The translations under genes were made by a program, and so were the position numbers. DNA of 64,000 bases from Metarhizobium sp964253915 (GTDB taxonomy: Bacteria; Pseudomonadota; Alphaproteobacteria; Rhizobiales; Rhizobiaceae), in NCBI RefSeq assembly GCF_964253915.1, contig NZ_CAXUSG020000017.1:1-64000 (forward strand), in the 5' to 3' direction. The notes beneath the pieces were generated by a model. That model saw nothing but the letters and a program-made list of their open reading frames with translations, did not search any database and had not been told where the DNA came from. Shown here one piece after another: positions 34,038 through 43,937 of this stretch. The stretch's first letter is position 1, and every line of letters starts with the position of its first letter.

Positions 34038-35469
34038 GCTGTCTAGCTCCCCTGGCATGACGACGTTTCGCGTTCTCTACAAGTCGACGGCCGTGCGGCT
34101 GTCGGCGCTCTATATTATTCTCTTTGCCATCTGCGCTGCCTTCCTGGTGTTCTACGTCACGGCGCTCTCCGAACGCATTCTCGGTCAGCAGACGCGGGAT
34201 ACGCTGCAGCAGGAAGTGAGCGACATTCAGCGTGCCTACGGTCGCGGTGGCATGAATGCCATGCTGCGGATGATGGAACGCCGCGCCCGGCAGCCAGGCG
34301 CCAATCTTTACATCATCGCCAGCCCGACGGGGGAAATCCTGACGGGCAATGTTGCTTCCGTCGAACCCGGCGTGTTCGAAACGGAAGGTTGGACGCTGAT
34401 CCCGTTCCGCTACGAGCGCTATTCCGAAAGCGGTGCGACGAAGGACAAGCATCAGGCAAATGGCCACGTCTTCGTGCTCGACAACGGTCTGCGGATTCTC
34501 GTTGGCCGGGATTTGGGCGAGCCGCAGAAATTGCGCTTCCTGGTGCGGCGTGCCCTGATGGTGGCGCTTGGCGTCATGGGATTGGGGGCATTGGTGATCT
34601 GGTTCGGCATCGGGCGCAATGCCTTGAAACGCATCGACCGGATGTCGGCGGCAAGCACGAAGATCATGGCTGGCGATCTGTCGCAACGTTTGCCGGTCGG
34701 CGGTTCCGGCGATGAGTTCGACCGCATGTCGGAATCGCTGAACGCCATGCTCGGGCGCATCGAAAAGCTGAACGAAGGGCTGCGTCAGGTTTCCGACAAT
34801 ATCGCCCACGACCTCAAGACACCGCTGACCCGCCTGCGCAACAAGGCGGCGGATGCGATCGGCCGCAAGGACGAGGATGGGCGGAAGGCGGCACTCGAAG
34901 GCATCATTGCCGAATCAGACCAATTGATCCGCACCTTCGACGCGCTGTTGATGATTTCGCGGGTGGAGGCCGGGTCGGTGGCCGCGGAGATGTCGTTCGT
35001 CGATCTTTCCGCCATCGTCGCGGACAGTGTCGAGCTTTACGAGCCGGTGGCGGAGGAGGCGGGGCTGTCGCTTGTCGCCGATATCCAGCCTGAAGTCGGT
35101 GTTCAGGGAAACAGGGAACTGATCGGCCAGGCGATCTTCAACCTCATCGACAATGCCATCAAATACGGTGTCGGCACTGAGGCTGGCGCCAGTATCCGCA
35201 TGCGTCTCGTCAAGGGAGAGCGCGACATCCGGATCTGTGTCGCGGACAATGGGCCGGGTGTGCCGGCCGATCGGCGGGACGAGGTGACGAAACGTTTTGT
35301 CCGTCTCGACGAAAGCCGTTCGAAACCGGGAACAGGACTCGGCCTTTCGCTGGTGGAGGCGGTGATGGAACTGCACAGCGGCCGGCTGGAGCTTTCCGAT
35401 ACCGACCCGGACAATGCAGCCGCACGCGGCTTGACCGCGACGATGGTCTTTCCTGCGCCAGAACAGTGA
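34027..35469 (+). CDS. Sensor histidine kinase (HAMP type)
   Basis: A 480-residue kinase paired with the regulator before it. The first membrane segment is near residues 24-46 (LSALYIILFAICAAFLVFYV) and the second near 178-196 (ALMVALGVMGLGALVIWFGI), so about 130 residues face the periplasm. The HAMP domain precedes the H box DNIAHDLKTPLTRLRNK; the ATPase shows FNLIDNAIKYG, DNGPGVP and GTGLGLSLVEAVM. The start overlaps the regulator stop, which indicates coupling. No ligand is suggested by the sensor region. Confidence 0.9.
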   Translation: MRAKLSSSPGMTTFRVLYKSTAVRLSALYIILFAICAAFLVFYVTALSERILGQQTRDTLQQEVSDIQRAYGRGGMNAMLRMMERRARQPGANLYIIASPTGEILTGNVASVEPGVFETEGWTLIPFRYERYSESGATKDKHQANGHVFVLDNGLRILVGRDLGEPQKLRFLVRRALMVALGVMGLGALVIWFGIGRNALKRIDRMSAASTKIMAGDLSQRLPVGGSGDEFDRMSESLNAMLGRIEKLNEGLRQVSDNIAHDLKTPLTRLRNKAADAIGRKDEDGRKAALEGIIAESDQLIRTFDALLMISRVEAGSVAAEMSFVDLSAIVADSVELYEPVAEEAGLSLVADIQPEVGVQGNRELIGQAIFNLIDNAIKYGVGTEAGASIRMRLVKGERDIRICVADNGPGVPADRRDEVTKRFVRLDESRSKPGTGLGLSLVEAVMELHSGRLELSDTDPDNAAARGLTATMVFPAPEQ

Positions 35470-35514
35470 GATAGATCTGAACGGCAAGGCAATCAGCGGG
35501 GAGACGAGCGGGAG

Positions 35515-38475
35515 ATGGCCGAAACGGGAGCGCATGGTTTTTCGGGGGTAACAGCCGGCGTCATACGCCCGCTGAACCAAACCGAGCTGAAATCCGTCCT
35601 GGCAGAGTTGAAGGATATCGGCAAAGGCGAACCGGCGCTGGCAGGCAAGCTGGCTGATAACGATACCCTCAAGGACTTTCTGGCTGCAGCACTGAGCCTT
35701 TCCCCATATCTGCGTGACACAGCCGCCGCCCATCCCGACCTGCTCGCCGCGGCGATCGAGGGTGAAATCGAACCGCAACTGGAAGCGGCGATTTCCGATG
35801 CGCGCACCGCCTGGCGCCCGGTTGGCGACGGAACCGTGCCGAGCGAAGCGGAGGTGATGACGCGGCTCAGGGTCGCCAAGCGGAAAGCGGCGTTTCTGAC
35901 GGCGCTGGCAGATCTCGCGCGGATCTTCGATGGCCGGCAGACGACGGCATGGCTGAGCCGTCTTGCCGAGGCGGCGGTGATGGCGGCTGTCGATCACCTG
36001 CTGCTGGCGGCGCATCACTCCGGCAAAGTCGCGCTGCATTCCGTCGAGGAGCCGAGCAAGGGCTCCGGTCTGATCGTGCTCGGCATGGGCAAACTCGGAG
36101 CGCGTGAGCTGAATTATTCTTCCGATATCGATCTTGTCGTGTTCTTCGATATCGCCGCCGGCATCGTTCGCGATGCGGATGACGCGACGGATACGTTTGC
36201 GCGGATGATGCGCCGGTTGGTGCGCATTCTGCAGGAGCGCACGGCAGACGGGTACGTTTTCCGCACGGACTTGCGGTTGCGGCCGGACCCGGGTTCGACG
36301 CCGCTGGCCATCCCCGTCGAGGCGGCGATGATCTATTACGAAGGACGCGGGCAGAACTGGGAACGGGCCGCCTACATCAAGGCGCGGCCGGTGGGCGGGG
36401 ATATCGTCGCCGGCGAGGCTTTCATGCGCGAGTTGACGCCCTTCGTCTTCCGCAAGTATCTCGACTATGCGGCGATCGCCGACATTCATTCGATCAAGCG
36501 GCAGATCCATGCTCACAAGGGCCATGGCGCGATTGCCGTGAAGGGGCATAACGTCAAGCTGGGGCGGGGCGGTATCCGCGAAATCGAGTTTTTCGTGCAG
36601 ACGCAACAGCTGATCGCCGGCGGGCGCATGCCGTCGCTGCGCTGCAAATCCACGGAAGAAACGCTGCGGGAACTGACCGCCGCGAAGTGGATCGATCAGG
36701 CAACCTGCGATGAGCTGACGGAATGCTACTGGTTCCTGCGCAATGTCGAACATCGCATCCAGATGGTGCGGGACGAGCAGACCCACCTCCTGCCGGAGAC
36801 CGATGTCGAGCTGAAACGCATCGCCTACATGAACGGCTCTCCCGATCTTGCCGATTTCACCGAAAAGCTGTCGGCGACTCTGAAAACGGTGGAGAGCCGT
36901 TATGCCAAGCTGTTCGAGCAGGAAACCAAGCTGTCGACCGAGACCGGCAATCTGGTGTTTACCGGGCAGAACGACGATCCCGACACGCTGAAGACACTGG
37001 CCAAGCTCGGTTTCGAGCGGCCGGCGGATATTTCCCGTACCGTGCGGACCTGGCACTACGGGCGCTACAAGGCGACGCAATCGGTGGAGGCTCGGGAGCG
37101 GTTGACGGAACTGATGCCGGAACTGTTGCGTGTCTTCGGCGAAAACAAGCGGGCGGACGAGGCGTTCCTGCGGTTCGATGCCTTCATTGCCGGGCTGCCG
37201 GCGGGCATCCAGCTTTTTTCGCTGCTCGGCAACAATCCCGCGCTTCTGTCGCTGATCGTCAACATCATGTCCTCGGCGCCGCGCCTGGCGGATATCATCG
37301 CGGCGCGGCCGCATGTCTTCGATGGCATGCTCGATCCGGGCCTGCTCGCCGAACTGCCGACGCGGGATTATCTCGAAGGGCGGATCCGGCAGTTCCTGAG
37401 TTCGGCACGGCACTATGAGGAGGTGCTGGACAGGCTGCGCATCTTTGCGGCGGAACAGCGTTTCCTCATCGGTATTCGCCTGCTGACCGGCGCGATTTCC
37501 GGGGTTGTTGCCGGGCGCGCATTTACGCATCTGGCCGATCTGGTGATCAGCGCGGCGCTCGACGCGGTCATGGCGGAGATCGTGGCGGTGCACGGTCGTT
37601 TTCCGGGGGGGCGTGTTGCCGTGCTTGGGCTGGGCAAGCTCGGCAGTTTCGAACTCACGGCAGGCTCGGATGTCGATCTGATCCTGCTTTACGACTACGA
37701 CGAAGATGCGGCGGAATCGGACGGAACGAAGCCGCTCGATCCGGTTCGTTATTTTACTCGGGTGACCCAGCGGTTGATCGCGGCGCTTTCGGCGCCGACG
37801 GCCGAAGGCGTTCTCTTCGAAGTGGACATGCGGTTGCGTCCTTCCGGGAACAAGGGTCCGGTTGCGACGCGGATCACGGCTTTCGAGAAGTACCAGAAGG
37901 AGGAGGCCTGGACCTGGGAGCATATGGCGCTCTCCCGCGCCCGCCTGATCTGCGGCGACGATGATCTGATAAAGCGGGCGGAAGCGATTGTTACGGACGT
38001 GCTCCGGACGAAACGTGAAGTTGGCAAAATCGCCAAGGACGTGGCGGAGATGCGGGCGCTGATCGAACAGGAAAAGCCGGCGCAGGATATCTGGGACTTC
38101 AAGATGATCGCCGGCGGACTGGTCGATATCGAGTTCATCGAGCAGTATCTGGCCCTGACCGCTCCTTCGAGTGATGGCGACGCTGCGTTGGGGAAAAGCA
38201 CCTTCGAGGGGTTGAAGGCTTATAGTCCGGGAAGGATGGATGCCAACGATGTCGATCTTTGCCTCGAGGCGCTGACGCTCTTCACCGAGATTTCACAGAT
38301 CGTTCGCCTGTGCATCGACGGCACCTTCGATCCCAAGGAGGCGCCGTCAGGCCTTGTCGATCTTGTTTGCCGCGCAGGCGATTGCCCCGACATCAAGACA
38401 CTGGAGGGCGAGATCAAGCGGCTTTCCAAGGATGTGCGCAAGGTATTCCAGGCGACGGTGAAAAACTCCGCCTGA
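35515..38475 (+). CDS. glnE: GlnE, bifunctional glutamine synthetase adenylyltransferase
   Basis: A 986-residue enzyme that adds or removes AMP on glutamine synthetase according to nitrogen status. Two nucleotidyltransferase domains are evident: GLIVLGMGKLGARELNYSSD with IDLVVFFD in the N-terminal (deadenylylating) half and VAVLGLGKLGSFELTAGSD with VDLILLYDYD in the C-terminal (adenylylating) half. RGQNWERAAYIKARPVGG and RGGIREIEFFVQTQQL are further GlnE blocks. Length and order are normal. It is transcribed after the two-component pair and ends convergent with the pleC-like gene, 6 bases away. Confidence 0.96.
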   Translation: MAETGAHGFSGVTAGVIRPLNQTELKSVLAELKDIGKGEPALAGKLADNDTLKDFLAAALSLSPYLRDTAAAHPDLLAAAIEGEIEPQLEAAISDARTAWRPVGDGTVPSEAEVMTRLRVAKRKAAFLTALADLARIFDGRQTTAWLSRLAEAAVMAAVDHLLLAAHHSGKVALHSVEEPSKGSGLIVLGMGKLGARELNYSSDIDLVVFFDIAAGIVRDADDATDTFARMMRRLVRILQERTADGYVFRTDLRLRPDPGSTPLAIPVEAAMIYYEGRGQNWERAAYIKARPVGGDIVAGEAFMRELTPFVFRKYLDYAAIADIHSIKRQIHAHKGHGAIAVKGHNVKLGRGGIREIEFFVQTQQLIAGGRMPSLRCKSTEETLRELTAAKWIDQATCDELTECYWFLRNVEHRIQMVRDEQTHLLPETDVELKRIAYMNGSPDLADFTEKLSATLKTVESRYAKLFEQETKLSTETGNLVFTGQNDDPDTLKTLAKLGFERPADISRTVRTWHYGRYKATQSVEARERLTELMPELLRVFGENKRADEAFLRFDAFIAGLPAGIQLFSLLGNNPALLSLIVNIMSSAPRLADIIAARPHVFDGMLDPGLLAELPTRDYLEGRIRQFLSSARHYEEVLDRLRIFAAEQRFLIGIRLLTGAISGVVAGRAFTHLADLVISAALDAVMAEIVAVHGRFPGGRVAVLGLGKLGSFELTAGSDVDLILLYDYDEDAAESDGTKPLDPVRYFTRVTQRLIAALSAPTAEGVLFEVDMRLRPSGNKGPVATRITAFEKYQKEEAWTWEHMALSRARLICGDDDLIKRAEAIVTDVLRTKREVGKIAKDVAEMRALIEQEKPAQDIWDFKMIAGGLVDIEFIEQYLALTAPSSDGDAALGKSTFEGLKAYSPGRMDANDVDLCLEALTLFTEISQIVRLCIDGTFDPKEAPSGLVDLVCRAGDCPDIKTLEGEIKRLSKDVRKVFQATVKNSA

Positions 38476-38481
38476 AATCCA

Positions 38482-40800
38482 TCAGGCCCGCCGGTCGGGT
38501 ATCTGCAGCGAAATGACGGTGCCGATGTTCTCGCGTGAACGGATGGTCATGTTGCCGCCGTGCAGCAGGGTCAACGAGCGCGAGATTGCCAGCCCGAGGC
38601 CGGAGCCGCCCTTGCTTTTGGCATATTGGCTCTGAACCTGCTCGAAAGGCTGGCCGATCTTGCTAAGCGCGGCTTTCGGGATGCCGATGCCGGTGTCGGC
38701 GATGGTGAGCATGATGCAATCGGGCAATCGCCGGGCGCGCACAGCGACGCGCCCGCCTTCGTTGGTGAATTTGACCGCATTGGACAGGATGTTGAGCAGG
38801 ATCTGCTTCATCGCGCGACGATCGGCCGGCATTGTCAGACCGGCGGAAAAACGCTGGTCGATGGTGATGTTTTTCTGCGCAGCCGGGATGGCGGTGAAGC
38901 GCAGGCTTTCCTCGATCAGCGGCACGAGATCGATCATCTCGCATTGCAGCTTCATATGGCCGGCTTCGATCTTCGACATGTCGAGAATGTCATTGATGAC
39001 GTTGAGCAGATGCTGGCCGCTTTCGTGGATATCCTTGGCGTATTCGCCGTATTTCGGCGAGCCGACCGGGCCGAACATCTGGTTGAGCAGGATCTCGGAA
39101 AAGCCCAGGATGGCGTTGAGAGGCGTGCGCAACTCGTGGCTCATATTGGCCAGGAATTCGGATTTCGCCTTGTTGGCTGCCTCGGCTCGTTCCTTTTCGG
39201 CCTGGTAATTGGCATTGGCCGTCGAAAGCTCCGTCTTCTGGCGCTCCAGTGTCTGACGCGATGCCGACAGGTCGTTGATGGTCGCCATCAGGCGGCGCTC
39301 GGACTCGCGCAGGCGTTCCTGGTTGCGCTTCAAAAGGGTGATATCGGTTCCTACCGATACCATGCCGCCGTCGCGCGTGCGCCGCTCGTTGATCTGCAGC
39401 CAGCGTTCGTCGGCAAGCTGGACCTCGGTCGTTTGCGAGTAGCCGGAGCGATCAGGGTCGGCAATGCGACGCTCGATGACCGGGCGGGCTGCGGCGGAGT
39501 TGACGGAGACACGTTCGGTACCGGGCACGAGGACGCGGTCCGGCAGGCCGTGAGCCTGCTGGTAGTGGGCGTTGCACATCACCAGCCGGTCATTTTTATC
39601 CCAGAGCACGAAGGCTTCCGAGGTGGATTCGATGGCGTCCGCAAGGCGCTGGTCCGCTTCCGCATACCGTTGCGCGAGGCGATGCTGTTCGGTCACGTCC
39701 ATGGCGATCCCGATCATATGCACGCGGCCGGAGGAGATGCGAATGACCTGGGCGCGGGCGCGCATCCAGACATAATGACCATCCGCATGGCGCATGCGGA
39801 AAACCTGGTCGACCTGGCGGGACTGGCCCTTGGCGACCGAACGGGCGAGCGAATAGAGATTGCCGTCGGCTGGGTGCATCATCCGTGCCGCCTCGGCGAA
39901 GGAGAGGTAGTTGTCGGATGGCGGCATTCCGAGCATTTCGTACATCGAGCGCGACCAGTAGAGGCGGCGATTGGTGAAGTCGAAATCCCAAAGGCCACAC
40001 CGGCCGCGCGACAGCGCCGTCTCGACCCGCACGTTCGATTCGAGGAAGATCTCGTCGGCATCGCGGGCGCGCTTGACCTGATTGTAGTAGGCGTAAAGCA
40101 CCACGAGCAGGATCGACGAGATCCCGGCGAAGAGCGTGACGTTGAGGGCGATTTCTTCGCGCCAGAGCGCGTTGATGCGGTATTGCGATCCGACGGCCAG
40201 CACGAGATCGCCCTGGTTGCCGACCAGCATCAGCGAGGCATAGTGGGGAATGTCGTTGAGCGCGGTTTCGATGACGCCGGCGCGGTTGCCGAAACGCTGC
40301 AGGGTGGCAACCTCGGGCAGGATGCCGGCGAGGTCGCTGCCGACATAGGCGGCACCAGCCGCCGAAGCGCCGATGACCTTGCCGTCGGCACGGACGAGGA
40401 GGACGAAATTGCCCGGCGCAAGGCGATCCTGCGGCAATGCTTTCGCAAGACGGTTTTCGGACGCCAGGCGGTTATTGTCGGCAAAGCCGGTGAAATCGGT
40501 GAAGAACGCGGCGGCTGCGGCTGCGGCCGATAGCGAGACGGATTGCCGTGCCGCTTCCTGCAGCCTCGATTGTTCCGAAAGCATTCCGGCGATGCGGGCG
40601 ATGGCCACCACCGCCAGAAAGGCGACGATCAGGATCGGGATGGAGCGCTTCAGAAATGGTTCGATGCGGGAAAGCTTGCGAGCGATCGGCTCCGCAAACA
40701 GCCTGCTCCGATTTGCGAGGCCGTCGTCCCAGTTTTCCTGCCTCGGAAATTGTAGTCGCAACCGTCCATCGGCTGCGGTTGCCCGCCGCGCGTCCGTCAT
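38482..40800 (-). CDS. pleC: PleC-like PAS sensor histidine kinase
   Basis: A 772-residue membrane kinase. Segment 1 is near residues 54-72 (IPILIVAFLAVVAIARIAGM) and segment 2 near 215-236, bracketing a periplasmic domain of about 140 residues. Two PAS domains follow (WDFDFTNRRLYWSRSMYEML; DAIESTSEAFVLWDKNDRLV), then a coiled coil and the H box NMSHELRTPLNAILGFSEIL, which is the DivJ/PleC type, with NILSNAVKFTNEGG, DTGIGI and GSGLGLAISRSL. Its place beside glnE matches the pleC location that I recall in Sinorhizobium and Agrobacterium. Predicted role: DivK/PleD phosphorylation at the cell pole. Confidence 0.8.
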   Translation of the reverse strand: MTDARRATAADGRLRLQFPRQENWDDGLANRSRLFAEPIARKLSRIEPFLKRSIPILIVAFLAVVAIARIAGMLSEQSRLQEAARQSVSLSAAAAAAAFFTDFTGFADNNRLASENRLAKALPQDRLAPGNFVLLVRADGKVIGASAAGAAYVGSDLAGILPEVATLQRFGNRAGVIETALNDIPHYASLMLVGNQGDLVLAVGSQYRINALWREEIALNVTLFAGISSILLVVLYAYYNQVKRARDADEIFLESNVRVETALSRGRCGLWDFDFTNRRLYWSRSMYEMLGMPPSDNYLSFAEAARMMHPADGNLYSLARSVAKGQSRQVDQVFRMRHADGHYVWMRARAQVIRISSGRVHMIGIAMDVTEQHRLAQRYAEADQRLADAIESTSEAFVLWDKNDRLVMCNAHYQQAHGLPDRVLVPGTERVSVNSAAARPVIERRIADPDRSGYSQTTEVQLADERWLQINERRTRDGGMVSVGTDITLLKRNQERLRESERRLMATINDLSASRQTLERQKTELSTANANYQAEKERAEAANKAKSEFLANMSHELRTPLNAILGFSEILLNQMFGPVGSPKYGEYAKDIHESGQHLLNVINDILDMSKIEAGHMKLQCEMIDLVPLIEESLRFTAIPAAQKNITIDQRFSAGLTMPADRRAMKQILLNILSNAVKFTNEGGRVAVRARRLPDCIMLTIADTGIGIPKAALSKIGQPFEQVQSQYAKSKGGSGLGLAISRSLTLLHGGNMTIRSRENIGTVISLQIPDRRA

Positions 40801-40891
40801 CGTATCCGCTGATCCCTCGTGCGATTCGAGGCGCCGCTCGCCCGAATCTACCCTAATGAATCAAAGGTGATTCGCCTTGTCCAGCGGAAAA

Positions 40892-40907
40892 GTTAAAAGA
40901 CTTTAAC
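40892..40907. promoter_or_regulatory. GTTAAA-AGAC-TTTAAC palindrome upstream of the pleC-like gene
   Basis: A near-perfect palindrome 92-107 bases before the pleC start. It contains two CtrA half sites, TTAA and TTAAC, with a 6-base rather than the usual 7-base gap. It also lies just beyond the pepN stop codon on that strand. Confidence 0.35.
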
Positions 40908-40956
40908 CTGTTTACGGGGGAGAGGGTGCCGGAGATCATCCGGCACCATATCGATG

Positions 40957-43605
40957 TCAGGCTTTCAACGTCCGTTCGACGATGTCGCGGACATCGGTGG
41001 AGAGACCGGAAGCGCGTTCGATCTGCAGGAGTGCTTCCCGCGCCAGATCGGCCCGGACAGGCTCCAGCAGGCGCCAGGAGCGCATCGCCGTCAAGATGCG
41101 GGCGGCAAGTTGCGGGTTGCGCTTGTCGATATCGAGGATTTCGCTTGCCAGGAACGCGTAGCCGGCACCATCGGCCCGGTTGAAGCCCGTTGGGTTGGAA
41201 AAGGCGAAGGTGCCGACCAGCGCCCTGACACGGTTCGGATTCTTGGCGTTGAACAGCGGGCTGCCCTGCAGTTCCTTCACCCGGTCGAGTGTTGCCGCGC
41301 CGGGAATGGTCGCCTGAATGGCGAGCCATTTGTCGATGACCAGGGCATTCTCACGGAAGCGCTGCTCGAACGCCGCCAGTGCCTTGGCTGTTTCCGGAGC
41401 GTCGGGGAAGCGGTGGGCGAGAATGGTCAGCGCATAGCTGAGGTCGGTCATGTTGTCGGCGCCGGCAAAAGCAGCGGCGGCGCGTGCCGGGTTGTTCTCG
41501 GCGTAGGAGAGGTAGGTCAGTGCGGTGTTGCGCAGCGCACGCTTTCCGGCACTGGCCGCATCCGGGCTGAAGGCGCCTGGCGGGACCATCGCCTCGTAGA
41601 GGGCCGCAAAGGTTTCAACGCCGGCTTGGGCGATTTGCGACAGAATGGCCTGGCGTCCGGCATGGATGGCGTCCGGATCGTTGTTGCTGCCGAGTTCACG
41701 GGCGATGTCGGCTTCGCTCGGCAAGGTCAGCGCCTGCGCCCGGAAGGCCGGTTCGAGATTGTGATCCGCCGCAGCCCACAACAGGGCGTCGATGAGGACC
41801 GGATCGCAGGTGACAGGCTTGCCTTCCCGGGCGTCGCGGGCTGCCTGCGTCAGGTTGGGCAATGCCAGATCGGTCAGCGCCTGCCAGCGGGCGAAGAGAT
41901 CCGTTTCGTGGCGGGCGACATGGGCGAGGTCCGCAGGGCTTTGGCTGAAATGCAGGTTGATGGGGGCCGAAAAGTCGCGGTTGAGCGACAGCACCGGCCG
42001 GGACGACACGCCCTCAAACGTAACGGTGTGGGCGCGGTCCGTAAGATGCAGCACATCGCCGGTGAATTCGGCGCCGGAGACGGAGGTCGGCTCGACTTCC
42101 GAGCCGTTGTCGAGGATCAGGCCGAGCCGCAGCGGAATATGCATCGGTTCCTTTGCCGTCTGGCCGGGCGTTGCCGGAACCATCTGCTCCAGCGACAGCG
42201 TGAAGCTGGCGTTGGCAGGATCGTAGGTGCCAGAGGCGGTAACGAGCGGCGTGCCTGCCTGGTGATACCAGAGCGAGAACTGCGACAGGTCCCGGCCGCT
42301 GGCATCCTCGAAGCACTTCACGAAATCTTCTACGGTGGCGGCTTGGCCGTCATGCCGTTCGAAATAGAGATCCATGCCCTTCTTGAACGTCTCGCGGCCG
42401 AGCAGGGTGGCGATCATGCGCGTCACCTCACTGCCCTTTTCGTAGACAGTCGTCGTGTAGAAGTTGTTGATCTCGCGATATTTTGTCGGACGGACGGGAT
42501 GGGCGAGGGGGCCGGCATCCTCCGGGAACTGTTCCGCCTTCAGGTGCCGGACTTCGGCGATGCGCCGAACGGCGCGCGAACGCATGTCGGCGGAAAACTC
42601 GTGGTCGCGGAAGACCGTCAGGCCTTCCTTGAGGCAAAGCTGGAACCAGTCGCGGCAGGTGATGCGGTTGCCCGTCCAGTTGTGGAAATATTCGTGCGCG
42701 ATGATCGCTTCGATATTGGCATAGTCCGTATCGGTGGCGGTCTCGGGGTCGGCAAGAACATACTTGTCGTTGAAGATGTTCAGGCCCTTGTTTTCCATCG
42801 CCCCCATGTTGAAATCGGAGACGGCGACGACCATGAAGATGTCGAGGTCGTATTCACGGCCGAAGACATCCTCGTCCCATTTCATCGAGCGCTTGAGCGC
42901 ATCCATGGCATAGGCGGCGCGCGGCTCCTTGCCGTGCTCGACATAGATCTTCAGCGCGACTTCGCGACCCGACATGGTGACGAAGGTATCTTCGACAATG
43001 CCGAGGTCACCGGCAACCAGCGCGAAGAGATAGCTGGGCTTCGGATGCGGGTCGAACCAGGCGGCGAAATGTTTCCCAGGCCCGTAGCCGGCGCCACCGA
43101 GAAAATTGCCGTTCGACAGCAAGAGCGGGTTGGCTTCCTTGTCGGCGATGATGTTGACGGTATAGACCGCGAGCACATCCGGACGATCAGGGAAATAGGT
43201 GATGCGCCGGAAGCCTTCTGCCTCGCATTGCGTGCAATAGATGCCGCCGGTGCGATAAAGGCCCATCAGCTGCGTATTGGCTTCCGGATTGATGATGGTG
43301 GTGACGGTGATTTCGAACGGAACCGACGCCGGCAGATCGGGGATCGTCAGCGTTTCCGGCGTGATCGTATACTTCTCCGGAGGAAGTTCGTTCTGGTCGA
43401 GCAACAGGCTATACAGCGACAGTTCGTCACCATCGAGCACCAGCGGTGCAGCGGTATCGGCACCTTCGCGGCGGTGGAATATCAGCCGAGCCTCGACCTT
43501 CGTTTCCGTCGGATCGAGTTCAAATGTCAGATCCACACGTTCGAGCACGAAGTCGGTCGGACGGTAATCTGCCAGATTGATCACCTGGCCTGTATCTGTT
43601 CGCAT
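40957..43605 (-). CDS. pepN: Aminopeptidase N (M1 metallopeptidase)
   Basis: An 882-residue zinc aminopeptidase that removes N-terminal residues from peptides in the cytoplasm. The exopeptidase motif GAMENKGLN is followed by the zinc site HEYFHNWTGNRITC, with the third ligand in GLTVFRDHEFSAD. The N-terminal beta domain and long helical C-terminal half give the full gamma-proteobacterial PepN length. It reads toward the pleC-like gene and is separated from the divergent DMT gene by a 332-base AT-rich region. Confidence 0.95.
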   Translation of the reverse strand: MRTDTGQVINLADYRPTDFVLERVDLTFELDPTETKVEARLIFHRREGADTAAPLVLDGDELSLYSLLLDQNELPPEKYTITPETLTIPDLPASVPFEITVTTIINPEANTQLMGLYRTGGIYCTQCEAEGFRRITYFPDRPDVLAVYTVNIIADKEANPLLLSNGNFLGGAGYGPGKHFAAWFDPHPKPSYLFALVAGDLGIVEDTFVTMSGREVALKIYVEHGKEPRAAYAMDALKRSMKWDEDVFGREYDLDIFMVVAVSDFNMGAMENKGLNIFNDKYVLADPETATDTDYANIEAIIAHEYFHNWTGNRITCRDWFQLCLKEGLTVFRDHEFSADMRSRAVRRIAEVRHLKAEQFPEDAGPLAHPVRPTKYREINNFYTTTVYEKGSEVTRMIATLLGRETFKKGMDLYFERHDGQAATVEDFVKCFEDASGRDLSQFSLWYHQAGTPLVTASGTYDPANASFTLSLEQMVPATPGQTAKEPMHIPLRLGLILDNGSEVEPTSVSGAEFTGDVLHLTDRAHTVTFEGVSSRPVLSLNRDFSAPINLHFSQSPADLAHVARHETDLFARWQALTDLALPNLTQAARDAREGKPVTCDPVLIDALLWAAADHNLEPAFRAQALTLPSEADIARELGSNNDPDAIHAGRQAILSQIAQAGVETFAALYEAMVPPGAFSPDAASAGKRALRNTALTYLSYAENNPARAAAAFAGADNMTDLSYALTILAHRFPDAPETAKALAAFEQRFRENALVIDKWLAIQATIPGAATLDRVKELQGSPLFNAKNPNRVRALVGTFAFSNPTGFNRADGAGYAFLASEILDIDKRNPQLAARILTAMRSWRLLEPVRADLAREALLQIERASGLSTDVRDIVERTLKA

Positions 43606-43937
43606 GGTGCTTCCTGATTGAGCTTCCCCATAAAAGCGATGCCGCGCTCCGCCGTCACGGCCACCGCTTTGGAGCGTGATAATATTTTCGACCGAAATAT
43701 TCCCATCAAAATCTGAATGATTATTAAAATTATCTCATGTTTTTATCATATTTCACAACTTCTGACTTATGCGGGATCTCTGCAGGGAAATAGCTGTTTC
43801 TCAAGGTTCGGTGCCATTTCGACTCGCCGTAACGATATTTTGAGATAGAGTGACGGCTTCTCCCCGGCTGATTTGAGAAATGCGTCGTCTTTTCCCGTCA
43901 TTGCCAAAGCCGAAATCCTTGCCGCCCAGAGTGATCG
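43606..43937. other. AT-rich divergent promoter region
   Basis: A 332-base gap between the divergent pepN and DMT-transporter genes. AT-rich stretch 43675-43760 stands out in a GC-rich window. AATATTT-TCGACCG-AAATATT at 43681-43701 is an inverted repeat with 7-base arms and a candidate operator. No gene is seen. Confidence 0.5.

Noticed and set aside
34915..37923. Very long minus-strand open frame opposite glnE
   Set aside because: It lies wholly antisense to a clear GlnE with both catalytic domains, has low-complexity Arg/Gln-rich composition and no family pattern. High GC makes such shadows common.
40954..43617. Long plus-strand open frame opposite pepN
   Set aside because: It mirrors PepN over its whole length and has the Gly/Arg/Val composition of an antisense shadow.
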